Source: Isochrysis galbana
Taxonomy: Eukaryota > Haptophyta > Isochrysidales > Isochrysidaceae
Reading direction: 5' to 3'
DNA length: 64,000 bases
Assembly: GCA_018136815.1 (NCBI GenBank)
Contig: CM030934.1
Span: 776,979-840,978 of the forward strand
The position numbers and the translations under genes were made by a program. Of the stretch, positions 10,452 through 21,200 are shown piece after piece; within the stretch, counting starts at the first letter, position 1; the number at the start of each line of letters is the position of its first letter. The notes beneath the pieces are model-generated. The model was not told the origin of the DNA and did not search any database. It saw nothing but the letters and a program-made list of their open reading frames with translations.

Positions 10452-11004
10452 TGGAGCTCCCACCCAGGTGTGTGCCACTGCCATGCCTCTGTCCATGCCT
10501 GCCTGCCTGTCCCTGCCAGACTCGCACTCGCTCGTCGCACTCGACGAGCGTCGAACTGCAGCATGCGCACCTCACCGCAAGCGAGCGTCATCCCATTGCA
10601 CCAAGGGGGAGACCTTGGGGGCAGTGGGATGGGCCCTCTTCCTCCCCTGCCCCTTCTGTCTGCCTCAGGGTGAGCCCTCTGCAAAAATCTGCGATGAACT
10701 CGTGTCGAAGAACGCCGTCACCGGCGTCTTTTCACCAAAACGCCCAAGCGCATCGCCTTATCGTCCCACTCTTCCTTTCTTACATCTCCACCCCAAGGCC
10801 CTTTGGCATGGAGGAGGTGTTTCCTCTCCCTCTATCCTTTCCCTTATGTCTCAGGTCTCTAGCTTTGGTGAAAATCTCTCCCCCATCATAAACATGCAAG
10901 AGGAATCTCGCGGTTTCCTAAACCTCTCTCCTACGCGCGTTTGCACGCAATTCTCACTCTCACTTCAGCCACCACCCCTCACTCCCCCCCTTCTGGGATG
11001 GGGT

Positions 11005-11358
11005 GGACTTCTCTTCTCTGATAAATGGTTGCAGGCCCTCCTTGACCAGCTGTCATTCTATGGAGCCCTCCATTCTGTCCCATCTGGACCTCTACACTCA
11101 TCACGTGCCGCTCGTCGCGCCGTCACTCGCCGCCGCCGCCACTCACGTGCTATCTACTCCTCCATCTCCTATGTTGGAGTTTTGGGACTTCTCTTCTCTG
11201 ATACATGGTTGCAGGCCCTTCTTGACCAGCTGTCATTCTATGGAGCCCTCCATTCTGTCCCATCTGGACCTCTACACTCATCACGTGCCGCTCGTCGGGC
11301 CGCCACTCGCCGCCGCCGCCACTCACGTGCTATCTACTCCTCCATCTCCTATGTTGGA
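11005..11358 (+). repeat. Tandem duplication, 180-bp period, in Copia internal region
   Basis: The block 'ggacttctcttctctgata...' through 'tcctatgttgga' occurs at 11005-11178 and again at 11185-11358 with few differences. It is also present as two copies in the second internal region (about 15916-16269), so the duplication predates the second internal copy. Both units translate in more than one open frame, so they may be decayed gag sequence or a non-coding spacer. Confidence 0.85.
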
Positions 11359-11773
11359 AATTTTATGGAGTCCCTCCATCACCTCCTTGGTTGCTGCCAC
11401 TTGGCTTTCTCGCTCCTGCGACACCTACCCACTTCTGCTGTTTGTGCCTCTTTTGTTGCCGCCGAAGACTTGCACATTCGGAGCAATGCTTGGCTTGTCG
11501 CCTTACTCACAACTTCTACGGTTGTGCGCCATACAGCCGGTCGCATCCTATCACTCTTCCTCTACGAGGCTTACTACTCACTCAGCTCTTGGGCTACCTC
11601 TCTTCTCTCGGCATCTTTCTCTCTCTACCTCCGTGCCAGAACCCTCTTCACTTGGGCAACCAAGCGCTTGACGTACAATCAATGCTGCGCCACAGACGAG
11701 GGGGGCGAAGATGATGCTCCTCTAGTTCTCCCACTCAAGAAGAAGAAGTCCGGCTACGCGGCTTTTCTAGTCC

Positions 11774-14641
11774 GTGAACGCCATCGGAACCTTTTGGAAT
11801 CCAAACGCCTTCACGCTCGCAGCCATGGTCTACATGGACTTTGCCGGCCCGCTTTTGGAGAGCATCCTCTTCAAGTACACATGCTACTGCGGTACTGTGG
11901 ATGCTGGTAGCGGCTTCACCCGGGTATGGCCCGCGCGAGCCATGACCGCCGAGGTCGCAGCCTCAGCTCTAGGCCAATTCATTGCAGACGTCGCCGCTCA
12001 TCTTCGCTCCCTTGACGGCACATACAAGCCCTCCATTGTGCGATCCGACAAGGGAAGCGCTTTCCTCTCCTATCACTTCCGAGACTTCCTTGCTCACCGT
12101 CGTATCCGTGCAAGCTACTCATCGGAATACACGCCGCAACAAAACTCACATGTGGAACGTATGTGGGGCGTCACCTTTGGTACAGCCCGCGTCCTTCTTG
12201 CTGCTGCTGGTCTGCCTCCGTCCTTTCATCCCTTTGCCATGCAGACAGCGGTTTGGATCACCAACAGGCTTCCACGACCTTCTCGCCGGAACTTGTCGCC
12301 TTATCAACTCCTCACTGGGCATCCCCCTGACATCCGTTGTCTCTATGCTTTTGGTTGCCTTTGTGCCGTCGTTGCCCCCGTGCCGCGACGTGTTGGCGAT
12401 CGCCACTTCGCCGACAGAGGTTGGTATGGCCTCTACATGGGGCCTTCTGAGGAGAGCCCTGGCCATGTTGTCTACTTACTCGACTCCAAACGTGTCATTG
12501 TTGCAGCCAAGATCCGCGTATGGGAGGACCAGTTCCCAGGCCTCAAGGATGAGCCTAGACCCAACTGGCTTGAGAATGACGACGATCCAGCTGCATTTGC
12601 ACCTGCCCCCTCCCCTGCCCCCGTTCCAACTCCTGTACCTGCACCTACTGCAGCACCATCTGCAATTCGTCGCTCCCCACGCCTCCTTGAGCTCGAGCAC
12701 CAACGTCATGGTATGAACACTACTTCTGCTCATGTTCCTTCAATGCAAAATACCTCTATGGCTCAGGCTGCGGCTGTGTTTGCTCTTGGAGCTGCAGCGG
12801 CAGGGTTCGATTCTCGATCTGACCCTTTATGTTTTGCTTTTACCTCCGACCTGCTCACTACCGGCGACAGCTGTCCACCTTTTGCTCACGCCGGTAGCGA
12901 CCATTCACCCTTCGCCCAAGCCGTCACCGTTGTTGCCGACATGGGGGATGTGACGGTCCCCAAGACGTACCGTCAAGCGCTTCAGTCCACCCATGCCGAC
13001 TATTGGCGCGTGGCCATCAACAAGGAGCTCGGCGGCCTCATGGCACTTCGCACTTGGGAGTGCGTTCCCGAGGACGCCATGCCCGAGGGCGCCAATCTTA
13101 TGCATTGCCATTTTGTCTTCGCCGTCAAACGCAAGGCCGACGGCTCCATCGAGAAATTCAAGGCCCGCCTCGTCGCCGACGGCAATACTCAACGATACGG
13201 AGTCGATTTCGACCGCATCTTCTCTACCGTGGTCAAAACGGTTACCATCCGTCTCGTGCTTGCCATCGCTGCCGCTCGTGACTACAACTTGTCCTCCATC
13301 GACGTCCGCCAAGCTTATCTGCAAGCCACTCTTCCACAGCCCCTCTTCATGCGCATGCCACCTGGCCTCCCGCCTCGTGACTGTCGCGGGGTTCGTCTCG
13401 TGTGCAAATTATTGCGCTCTATCTATGGCCTCCGTCAAGCTGGGCGCGAATGGGCCGAGCTTCTCACCTCCTTCCTCCTGAAGTGGGGCTTCACGCGCTC
13501 TACTATCGATGTCTGTCTCTACATCTTCATCAGCGGCTCGTCTTTGCTTTGGGTGCTGGTGTACGTGGACGACGCCCTCATCGTCGACAATGACTCCGGC
13601 CTCCGCGCTCGTTTTGTTCACGATCTCGGCGATAGGTTCCCCATTGAAGACAAGGGCGAACTCTCGTGGATCCTCAATGTTGCCGTGGCTCGTGACCGTC
13701 CGCGTCGGATCCTCACCTTATCTCAGAGTCTTTACGTCTCAGATCTCCTTCAACGGCATGATGCTTTCCTATCTAGCACTACCACACGCACCTTCAAATC
13801 CCCTCTCGGCGCCCTCCACCTCGATCCATCTGATTCACCCACGCCTGGCTCTGTTGCTTTTGACTCCATGGCCTCCAAGCGCGACACCTATATGGCCATC
13901 GTTGGGGGCCTCCTCTGGCTTGCCAACATGTCTAGGCCAGATCTCGCATATGCAGCCTCGCAGCTCTCACGCTTCATGACCAACCCTGGTCCTACGCACT
14001 TCGCCGCTGCCGTCCGCGTCCTTTGCTACGTGCGTGACTCCTCCACCTGCGCTCTGCTCTTTCGCCCGGATCCCTCGCTGCCCTTTCTAGTCCATGTCGA
14101 CTCAAATTGGGAATCTCGCTTCTCTTGTACGGGCGCCATCTTCTTTCTGTACGGCTGTCCTGTCCACTGGTTCTCCAAGACCCAACGCTCCGTCTCGTTG
14201 TCGAGCGCCGAGGCCGAGTACTTCGGTGCCATGCTTGCTGCCCGCGACATCCTCTTCATCCGGGATTTGCTTGTCGACCTATCTCTCCCGCCGGATGGCC
14301 CTACCCTTCTGTGCTCCGACTCCAAGTCTGCCATCAACATGTCCCTCGACCCCGTTGCCTTCAAAAAGACCAAGCACATAATGCGCGCCGCCGCTTTCCT
14401 CCGCGATCTCGTTGCAAAGCGCGCCCTCGCTATGCGACATGTCCCCGGTAACCTTATGCTCGCTGACATCCTCACCAAGCCCCTTGGGCCCGCTCCCTTC
14501 TGCCGTCTCCTATCCCTTCTAAACGACTGCGCGTCCATCATTGCACAAAGTCTGACGAGTTCAAATTCATGTTCCGCCGAAGAAGCTACGGCAGGAACAA
14601 CGTCTGCCTCTAAGACTGCCTCTGACGAAAAGCTCCAGTGA
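11774..14641 (+). CDS. pol: Copia Pol: integrase core, reverse transcriptase, RNase H
   Basis: This is a 955-codon frame whose first codon is GTG; the first ATG gives MVYMDFAGP at residue 18. Integrase core: MDFAGP, then RSDKGSAF (~residue 93), then NSHVERMWG (~130), the D-D-E triad. RT: WECVPEDAMPEGANL, then KFKARLVADGNTQRYGVDFD, then the catalytic YVDD at residues 597-600. RNase H: FLVHVDSNW, then SLSSAEAEYFGAM (~810) and LLCSDSKSAINMS. The integrase HHCC zinc domain, protease and gag expected upstream are not seen, so the frame is 5'-truncated although the rest is intact. Proteins would act in cytoplasmic particles and then the nucleus. The element may depend on gag supplied by relatives. 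Confidence 0.93.
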   Translation: MNAIGTFWNPNAFTLAAMVYMDFAGPLLESILFKYTCYCGTVDAGSGFTRVWPARAMTAEVAASALGQFIADVAAHLRSLDGTYKPSIVRSDKGSAFLSYHFRDFLAHRRIRASYSSEYTPQQNSHVERMWGVTFGTARVLLAAAGLPPSFHPFAMQTAVWITNRLPRPSRRNLSPYQLLTGHPPDIRCLYAFGCLCAVVAPVPRRVGDRHFADRGWYGLYMGPSEESPGHVVYLLDSKRVIVAAKIRVWEDQFPGLKDEPRPNWLENDDDPAAFAPAPSPAPVPTPVPAPTAAPSAIRRSPRLLELEHQRHGMNTTSAHVPSMQNTSMAQAAAVFALGAAAAGFDSRSDPLCFAFTSDLLTTGDSCPPFAHAGSDHSPFAQAVTVVADMGDVTVPKTYRQALQSTHADYWRVAINKELGGLMALRTWECVPEDAMPEGANLMHCHFVFAVKRKADGSIEKFKARLVADGNTQRYGVDFDRIFSTVVKTVTIRLVLAIAAARDYNLSSIDVRQAYLQATLPQPLFMRMPPGLPPRDCRGVRLVCKLLRSIYGLRQAGREWAELLTSFLLKWGFTRSTIDVCLYIFISGSSLLWVLVYVDDALIVDNDSGLRARFVHDLGDRFPIEDKGELSWILNVAVARDRPRRILTLSQSLYVSDLLQRHDAFLSSTTTRTFKSPLGALHLDPSDSPTPGSVAFDSMASKRDTYMAIVGGLLWLANMSRPDLAYAASQLSRFMTNPGPTHFAAAVRVLCYVRDSSTCALLFRPDPSLPFLVHVDSNWESRFSCTGAIFFLYGCPVHWFSKTQRSVSLSSAEAEYFGAMLAARDILFIRDLLVDLSLPPDGPTLLCSDSKSAINMSLDPVAFKKTKHIMRAAAFLRDLVAKRALAMRHVPGNLMLADILTKPLGPAPFCRLLSLLNDCASIIAQSLTSSNSCSAEEATAGTTSASKTASDEKLQ

Positions 14642-14747
14642 CATATACCACTCCGAGTATTACGACTGTCATGCAAGGCATTCTCCATTCTTCTACCCTT
14701 ATCCTCTGTATCTAAGCCTCACCCTCCGTGCTCGCCTTATGGGGGGG

Positions 14748-15362
14748 TATCACAGAGTGCCGTCATCTGCCAACACAACCCATTGGTCCTTACCGATAGA
14801 ATCGGCTTTACCGATAACTTTGTCTGCCAGATTCCTTTTCATCAAGTCATCAGCCTCTTTCATCATGTGCACCACCTTCTGGACTCTTCTCTACATTATC
14901 ATCTGCAGTCGATGCACATCGAGTTCTTGGGGTTCCCGAGTCATTTGCACATCGACTTCTAGACCTCGCCTTCATCTTGGGGATCTCAGCTCACTCTAGA
15001 TCGACTTAGTGCACCTAAGGAATCTCACCTTCATCAACACTCACGACGCTTCATCGGCTCATACTAAGGCAATACTCGCCAATTCCCTAAATCCTTGATT
15101 CCTTCTTTGTTCCCTCGCACGCCTTCCTGTTTGTCTCAGAGTATTATCCAAAGAACCGTGGTGGGGTATATGTAAGGGTTTGTGGGTGTGTGATCGTTGT
15201 AGAATCACCGTGCCCCAGGGGTATCTTGAGATCCCCAGTGCCCCCAGGTGTCCCAGGTTCTGACCTCTCTCTCACCCCTGTACCACTGTCTCTCTCACTG
15301 TCTGTCATGACCCTACTGCTTTTTGTTGCCGCTCTGGCTGCTTCCTGGCATCCAGCGCGATA
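14748..15362 (+). repeat. Copia LTR 2 (shared middle LTR)
   Basis: Apparently identical to LTR 1 over 615 bp. It serves as 3' LTR of the first internal region and 5' LTR of the second. It is preceded by the atggggggg polypurine tract. Confidence 0.9.
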
Positions 15363-16935
15363 TGGAGCTCCCACCCAGGTGTGTGCCACTGCCATGCCTC
15401 TGTCCATGCCTGCCTGCCTGTCCCTGCCAGACTCGCACTCGCTCGTCGCACTCGACGAGCGTCGAACTGCAGCATGCGCACCTCACCGCAAGCGAGCGTC
15501 ATCCCATTGCACCAAGGGGGAGACCTTGGGGGCAGTGGGATGGGCCCTCTTCCTCCCCTGCCCCTTCTGTCTGCCTCAGGGTGAGCCCTCTGCAAAAATC
15601 TGCGATGAACTCGTGTCGAAGAACGCCGTCACCGGCGTCTTTTCACCAAAACGCCCAAGCGCATCGCCTTATCGTCCCACTCTTCCTTTCTTACATCTCC
15701 ACCCCAAGGCCCTTTGGCATGGAGGAGGTGTTTCCTCTCCCTCTATCCTTTCCCTTATGTCTCAGGTCTCTAGCTTTGGTGAAAATCTCTCCCCCATCAT
15801 AAACATGCAAGAGGAATCTCGCGGTTTCCTAAACCTCTCTCCTACGCGCGTTTGCACGCAATTCTCACTCTCACTTCAGCCACCACCCCTCACTCCCCCC
15901 CTTCTGGGATGGGGTGGACTTCTCTTCTCTGATAAATGGTTGCAGGCCCTCCTTGACCAGCTGTCATTCTATGGAGCCCTCCATTCTGTCCCATCTGGAC
16001 CTCTACACTCATCACGTGCCGCTCGTCGCGCCGTCACTCGCCGCCGCCGCCACTCACGTGCTATCTACTCCTCCATCTCCTATGTTGGAGTTTTGGGACT
16101 TCTCTTCTCTGATACATGGTTGCAGGCCCTTCTTGACCAGCTGTCATTCTATGGAGCCCTCCATTCTGTCCCATCTGGACCTCTACACTCATCACGTGCC
16201 GCTCGTCGGGCCGCCACTCGCCGCCGCCGCCACTCACGTGCTATCTACTCCTCCATCTCCTATGTTGGAAATTTTATGGAGTCCCTCCATCACCTCCTTG
16301 GTTGCTGCCACTTGGCTTTCTCGCTCCTGCGACACCTACCCACTTCTGCTGTTTGTGCCTCTTTTGTTGCCGCCGAAGACTTGCACATTCGGAGCAATGC
16401 TTGGCTTGTCGCCTTACTCACAACTTCTACGGTTGTGCGCCATACAGCCGGTCGCATCCTATCACTCTTCCTCTACGAGGCTTACTACTCACTCGGCTCT
16501 TGGGCTGCCGAGTACTTCGGTGCCATGCTTGCTGCCCGCGACATCCTCTTCATCCGGGATTTGCTTGTCGACCTATCTCTCCCGCCGGATGGCCCTACCC
16601 TTCTGTGCTCCGACTCCAAGTCTGCCATCAACATGTCCCTCGACCCCGTTGCCTTCAAAAAGACCAAGCACATAATGCGCGCCGCCGCTTTCCTCCGCGA
16701 TCTCGTTGCAAAGCGCGCCCTCGCTATGCGACATGTCCCCGGTAACCTTATGCTCGCTGACATCCTCACCAAGCCCCTTGGGCCCGCTCCCTTCTGCCGT
16801 CTCCTATCCCTTCTAAACGACTGCGCGTCCATCATTGCACAAAGTCTGACGAGTTCAAATTCATGTTCCGCCGAAGAAGCTACGGCAGGAACAACGTCTG
16901 CCTCTAAGACTGCCTCTGACGAAAAGCTCCAGTGA
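15190..16935 (+). pseudogene. Deleted Copia internal region; fusion frame with RNase H tail
   Basis: Relative to the first internal region, bases equivalent to 11596-14212 (2617 bp) are missing; the join lies at 16506/16507 where '...cttgggct' meets 'gccgagtacttcgg'. The loss removes integrase and RT and keeps only the last part of RNase H (AEYFGAMLAARD onward). By chance or selection the join keeps one frame open for 581 codons from LTR 2 through the leader into the RNase H tail. This is most likely a non-functional deletion derivative. A short gcc match at the breakpoints suggests end joining or RT template switching. Confidence 0.85.
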
Positions 16936-17041
16936 CATATACCACTCCGAGTATTACGACTGTCATGCAAGGCATTCTCCATTCTTCTACCCTTATCCTC
17001 TGTATCTAAGCCTCACCCTCCGTGCTCGCCTTATGGGGGGG

Positions 17042-17656
17042 TATCACAGAGTGCCGTCATCTGCCAACACAACCCATTGGTCCTTACCGATAGAATCGGC
17101 TTTACCGATAACTTTGTCTGCCAGATTCCTTTTCATCAAGTCATCAGCCTCTTTCATCATGTGCACCACCTTCTGGACTCTTCTCTACATTATCATCTGC
17201 AGTCGATGCACATCGAGTTCTTGGGGTTCCCGAGTCATTTGCACATCGACTTCTAGACCTCGCCTTCATCTTGGGGATCTCAGCTCACTCTAGATCGACT
17301 TAGTGCACCTAAGGAATCTCACCTTCATCAACACTCACGACGCTTCATCGGCTCATACTAAGGCAATACTCGCCAATTCCCTAAATCCTTGATTCCTTCT
17401 TTGTTCCCTCGCACGCCTTCCTGTTTGTCTCAGAGTATTATCCAAAGAACCGTGGTGGGGTATATGTAAGGGTTTGTGGGTGTGTGATCGTTGTAGAATC
17501 ACCGTGCCCCAGGGGTATCTTGAGATCCCCAGTGCCCCCAGGTGTCCCAGGTTCTGACCTCTCTCTCACCCCTGTACCACTGTCTCTCTCACTGTCTGTC
17601 ATGACCCTACTGCTTTTTGTTGCCGCTCTGGCTGCTTCCTGGCATCCAGCGCGATA
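17042..17656 (+). repeat. Copia LTR 3 (3' end of composite)
   Basis: Apparently identical in length and sequence to LTRs 1 and 2. Ends gcgcgata, followed directly by the right target duplication gttac and then by the 'aactaagtttatactt' repeat 10 bp further on. Confidence 0.9.
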
Positions 17657-17671
17657 GTTACATGCAAGGTG

Positions 17672-18736
17672 AACTAAGTTTATACTTGGTTCACCCATGG
17701 CGGGGCACGAGCCCCCCCCTCTCTCCACTCCTCCCCCGCCATGGGTGAGGAACCACCCACTCTCCTGGCATGCCTGATGGCTTGCCAGGAGCACACTGCC
17801 ATGCTGACCCATCCCTCTCCCCACAGGCACGCTTGATTCGCCCGCCCTGGCCTGTCGTGGCCAGCCCATCCCTCTGACCAGCCCCTCCTCCCCCTGGGCC
17901 CCCCTGATCAGGACCCCCCAGCCAGCTCCAGTCGACTGGCAGGGGCTCGAGAGCCAGCGATGGAGAGGCAGGAGGGGCCAGGGCGATGCCCCAGCCTCAC
18001 CTGCCCCCTGAGCTGCGCTCCCAGGCCCCTGCTGGCCTCCTGGGGACCTGAAGAGGGGCCGCAGGCGCGCGCCATGGGCCCCCGCCGCAGGGAAGAGAGG
18101 AGGAAAAGGGAAGAGGGAGGGGAGGGGGGAGTGGCATCTCTCCCCTCCGGCGTTTACGTGTCTTCTCGCCCCGTTTGGGTAAGAGAAGACGGGGGCGCCA
18201 GAACCAGGAGGGAAGGACCGCGGCTCGCCGCGGCCACTCGCTCTTGCGAGGAGAGATTAGCGTTTCTGGGCTCCTATTCATGAGTGCCCCCCCCCCCTGC
18301 GTTGTTTTTACCCGAAAGGGGTTTTCCCCCAGCGTGGACTCGAGGAGAGGACGTGCTGGGGTGCGCGGGGTCGGTGCGTGCACTGGGGGGAGGACGAATA
18401 TCGAGGGGAGGGGGCGGGGCCCCCTCCCCCCGGTAGCACTCGGACACCTGGCTCGTCAGGCATGGCGGGATTCCGGGACGGAAAAGTTGTGTCCAATTAG
18501 CTAGTGGGGTTGGCTAGGATATAACATTAATTATTTTATTTTATGGAGCAATGGGCTGGTCACGAGGGGCCAGGATGGGCGAATGGGGCGAGCCTGTGGG
18601 GAAGGAAGTGGGTCAGTAGGGCAGTGGCCTCCTGGCAAGCCATCAGGCGTGCCAGGAGGATGGGTGGTTCCTCCCCCATGGCAGGGGAGGAGTGGAGAGA
18701 GGGGGGGGCTCCATGGGTCAACCAAGTATAAACTTA
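17672..18736. repeat. Large inverted-repeat pair of the 'aactaagtttatactt' family
   Basis: 17672-17880 on the plus strand ('aactaagtttatacttggttcacccatgg...', 'gccatgggtgaggaaccaccca', 'ggcatgcctgatggcttgccaggag', 'ccccacaggc') reappears as the reverse complement in about 18540-18736. The arms are ~190-200 bp and diverged; the spacer holds purine-rich and poly-C sequence. This could be two copies of one repeat in opposite orientation or a foldback element. No transposase frame is visible. Confidence 0.7.
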
Positions 18737-19160
18737 GTGTGTCTGCCATGGGGGAGGAACCACCCATCCTCCTGGCATGCCTGATGGCTTGACAGGAGGC
18801 CATTGCCCTACTGACCCACTCCCTTCCCCACAGGCTCGCCCCATTCGCCCATCCTGGCCCCTCGTGACCAGCCCAATGCTCCAACCCCCCCTCCCCCCCT
18901 GTTCGACAGGCAGACAGGTGCAACGTGGGGGCCCCAGAGGCTCGGGAGCGCCAGCGAGGGAGAGGCAGGGGAGGCCAGGGCCCAGCCCCAGCCTCCTCTG
19001 CCCCGTGAGCTGGCCTCCATGAGCCTCCAGGGGCCGCCAGAGGGCAGCTGGAGGCCTGCCGCAGGCGCGCCATCGCGCGTGCCGCAGGAGAGGGGGGAGA
19101 GAGCGCGGAGCGCGGACAAGGGGGTGGGCGCGAGCGAGGGCTCCGCCCACCGGAAAATCG
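18737..19160 (+). repeat. Third copy of the GC-rich repeat, plus orientation
   Basis: Begins 'gtctgccatgggggaggaacc', almost back to back with the inverted copy, so 18640-18800 forms a near-palindrome around 18730. It continues with 'cctgatggcttgacaggag', 'ccccacaggctcgcccc' and 'gagagg caggggaggccagggc', matching the order at 17735-18000. Frames on both strands are GC artefacts. Confidence 0.6.
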
Positions 19161-21200
19161 GTAAGTCTAGGGCGGTCAAACAGGGCTTTCAACTTGTAAG
19201 GGTGAAAATTCACCAAGTCAAGATTGAGGTTTTATCGCGAGATCTTAGGATATGCTACTGGAAATGGGTATATTAGGCAGAACCTAATGAGAAATATGCA
19301 CATTTTCGACGCCATTCAACACACAGACCCAAAAACGTTTTCGCGCTCGTGCGAAATCGACGTCGACCACAAAAGTGCACCACAGGTCGCGCTGTGCGAC
19401 GCGCGCCTGCGTTCCCCGGGCACGGTTACCCCCGGGCAGGCAGTACAGAGCCCTGCGCGGGCGCACGGCGTCGCCTGCGCCCTCCACCTCGCCCCTGCTG
19501 GCATCTACTGCCAGCCCCTCGCGCGCATGCAGTGCGCGGCAGGCCGCGAGGCGTCAAAATGACGGTGCTGCGCATGATGGGCTGACCCATCACGCGCGGC
19601 ACCGCCTCAGCATGGTGGGAGGGGGTGTCTGCTGGCCTCCTGGCCGCGCACACCCTCGCCAGAGCGGCCACAGGCCGCTTGCGAGGCCACTGGCGAGGCC
19701 AGCGACCATCGCTGCGGCCGCCATCGCGCGCCGCGGCAGGAGAAAAAGATCAAATTGATTATAGTTTTGCCAAATTATAATCTTAGTAACTCTAATTTTA
19801 GTCTTCATTTCACCAGTCCAAGACACATATGAGCACAATACATGACCATCAGCATGCCTAAATGCCAATGTTTCGGTAGCCAACCAGTCTTACCATATGA
19901 AACTGTCGAATCATCGAAAGAAAAGGAGGGGTTGTCTCTCGAAATCGAACGTGAGACACTCGAAGACACGAGGCTGTCCGTCAATTCAGCACGTCAACGC
20001 GAAAACAAAACTACTTTTTGTGCTCCATGTTGGGATGTTGTGCTATAAAAACGGGCAAACTATTGACTGGCCCGTGCTTGGCGGGCACGACTTGTGTGTC
20101 TCCGAACGTGAATGGCCTTGGAGGTCATCCGTGTGTACAAAAAATTCCAAAAGTTGGCTCAAGATGAGCGCAAAGCAGCCGGTGTCCAATCGTGATTCAC
20201 GACACGATTGCCCACAGAAATCGATCGCAACCATCACGCCTGAAGCTTTCAGGCCGGTGCTTGGCTATATTTCATATTGAATCTACTAGTAGCCAAAAGA
20301 ACGAGCGGTCTAGAGCTCGAAATTCGCCCTTCTGCCCAATTTTCGAGCCCTCCGTGCGGAGCGGTCTATCAATTCTACGGTACTGTTCGGCCGCGCGCGT
20401 CGCGCCGTCGCAGATCACGCTGCAGGCTAGCTTAAATTACATTTCTAGATTGCTACCAGCCCTATGATGCACGTGAAAATCCGAGGAGCCGACGAAAACA
20501 TAGAGAGAACACCTGCCGCCGATGCTCTGGTTGAGCATTGGCGGCAGGTGTTCTCCCTGCCTCACAGCGTCGAAAGACGAGTCGGGAACCTGACGTTTGG
20601 GGCGGCAAAGGAATTGTAGGTATGGGCCTGGTCGACCTGCGCCAGAGCGGGCGCGATCGGCAGCGCACCTGTCCCGCCAGCGGCCAGCAAACTTTTGTCG
20701 ACCAGCGAGCAGCATCGAGCGCCATGGCGTCCTGGTGCTCCAGCTCCTCGTCAATCGCGAGCCCGGGCGAATCCTGCGGGGCGAGGGTCGGGACAGTCAA
20801 GGAGCATCCTGTGACAGCCGAATGGGCCGTGTGCGAGCTGTGTGTGGTGCGTATGTGCATGCGCGGACGTCATCGCTGGGGCACCAGGGTTTGAAATTTG
20901 CTGTATAGGCAATATGGGGCGTCGGACCCCTAATTTAAGAAGTGTGTAGGCACCTTTTAGACTAAATAAACACATCTCTCAGTGGGAGCGACGTCTAGTT
21001 CGGCTCGTGTGAGCCGCCAGAGCGTGTGCAAGGGGGGGGGGGGTCCGACGGGACTTCGCACCGTCTTTTCGGACGAGGATTCTGAAAAGGCGGGGAGACC
21101 CTCCGAGCCGCTCTCGCCGGGGCTTTCCGCTCACGGTCAAAAATGTCGACCCCCCCAATATTAGTACTTAAAAAGCCCTGTTTGACCGCCCTAGTAAGTC
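19161..21200 (+). mobile_element. DNA transposon-like TIR element, copy A, with 7-bp target duplication
   Basis: The element spans 19168-21193 (2026 bp). The left end is TAGGGCGGTCAAACAGGGCTT and the right end its reverse complement AAGCCCTGTTTGACCGCCCTA. Flanks gtaagtc at 19161-19167 and 21194-21200 are an exact 7-bp duplication. A second full copy lies at 60445-62500, with fragments at 3490 and 27396. No transposase domain is recognisable; the longest frames are ~130 codons. It is therefore probably non-autonomous. The TIR start and the 7-bp duplication do not clearly identify a superfamily; hAT-, Mutator- or P-like relatives are possible. Confidence 0.85.
20505..20555. other. Long hairpin inside TIR element A
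   Basis: Arms 20505-20527 and 20533-20555 (23 nt, one mismatch) are separated by a 5-nt loop tggtt. The stem contains aacacctgccgcc. The same structure is kept in copy B at 61810-61860. A short frame across it (MMHVKIRGADENIERTP...) reads protein-like for ~50 codons, so it may also be a coding remnant. Confidence 0.75.

Larger units (their letters stand above)
9832..17661 (+). mobile_element. Composite Ty1/Copia element: three LTRs, two internal regions
   Basis: The order is LTR (9837-10451), internal region (10452-14747), LTR (14748-15362), internal region with a deletion (15363-17041), LTR (17042-17656). A single 5-bp duplication, gttac, flanks the whole at 9832-9836 and 17657-17661, so the composite either inserted as a unit or arose by LTR recombination after one insertion. 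The LTRs are each 615 bp, look identical by eye, start TATC and end GATA. A polypurine tract (atggggggg) precedes each downstream LTR, and TGG directly follows the first two, where a tRNA primer site would lie. Pol order (integrase before RT) defines Copia. No gag, zinc knuckle or protease is recognisable. Confidence 0.9.

Noticed and set aside
10279-11910. 543-codon frame crossing the Copia LTR and leader
   Set aside because: It starts inside the LTR, runs over a tandem duplication and overlaps the Pol start in another frame; no gag or other domain seen.
19375-19758. 127-codon frame in TIR element A (and its copies in B and C)
   Set aside because: Several frames are open on both strands and change between copies by indels; no transposase motif.
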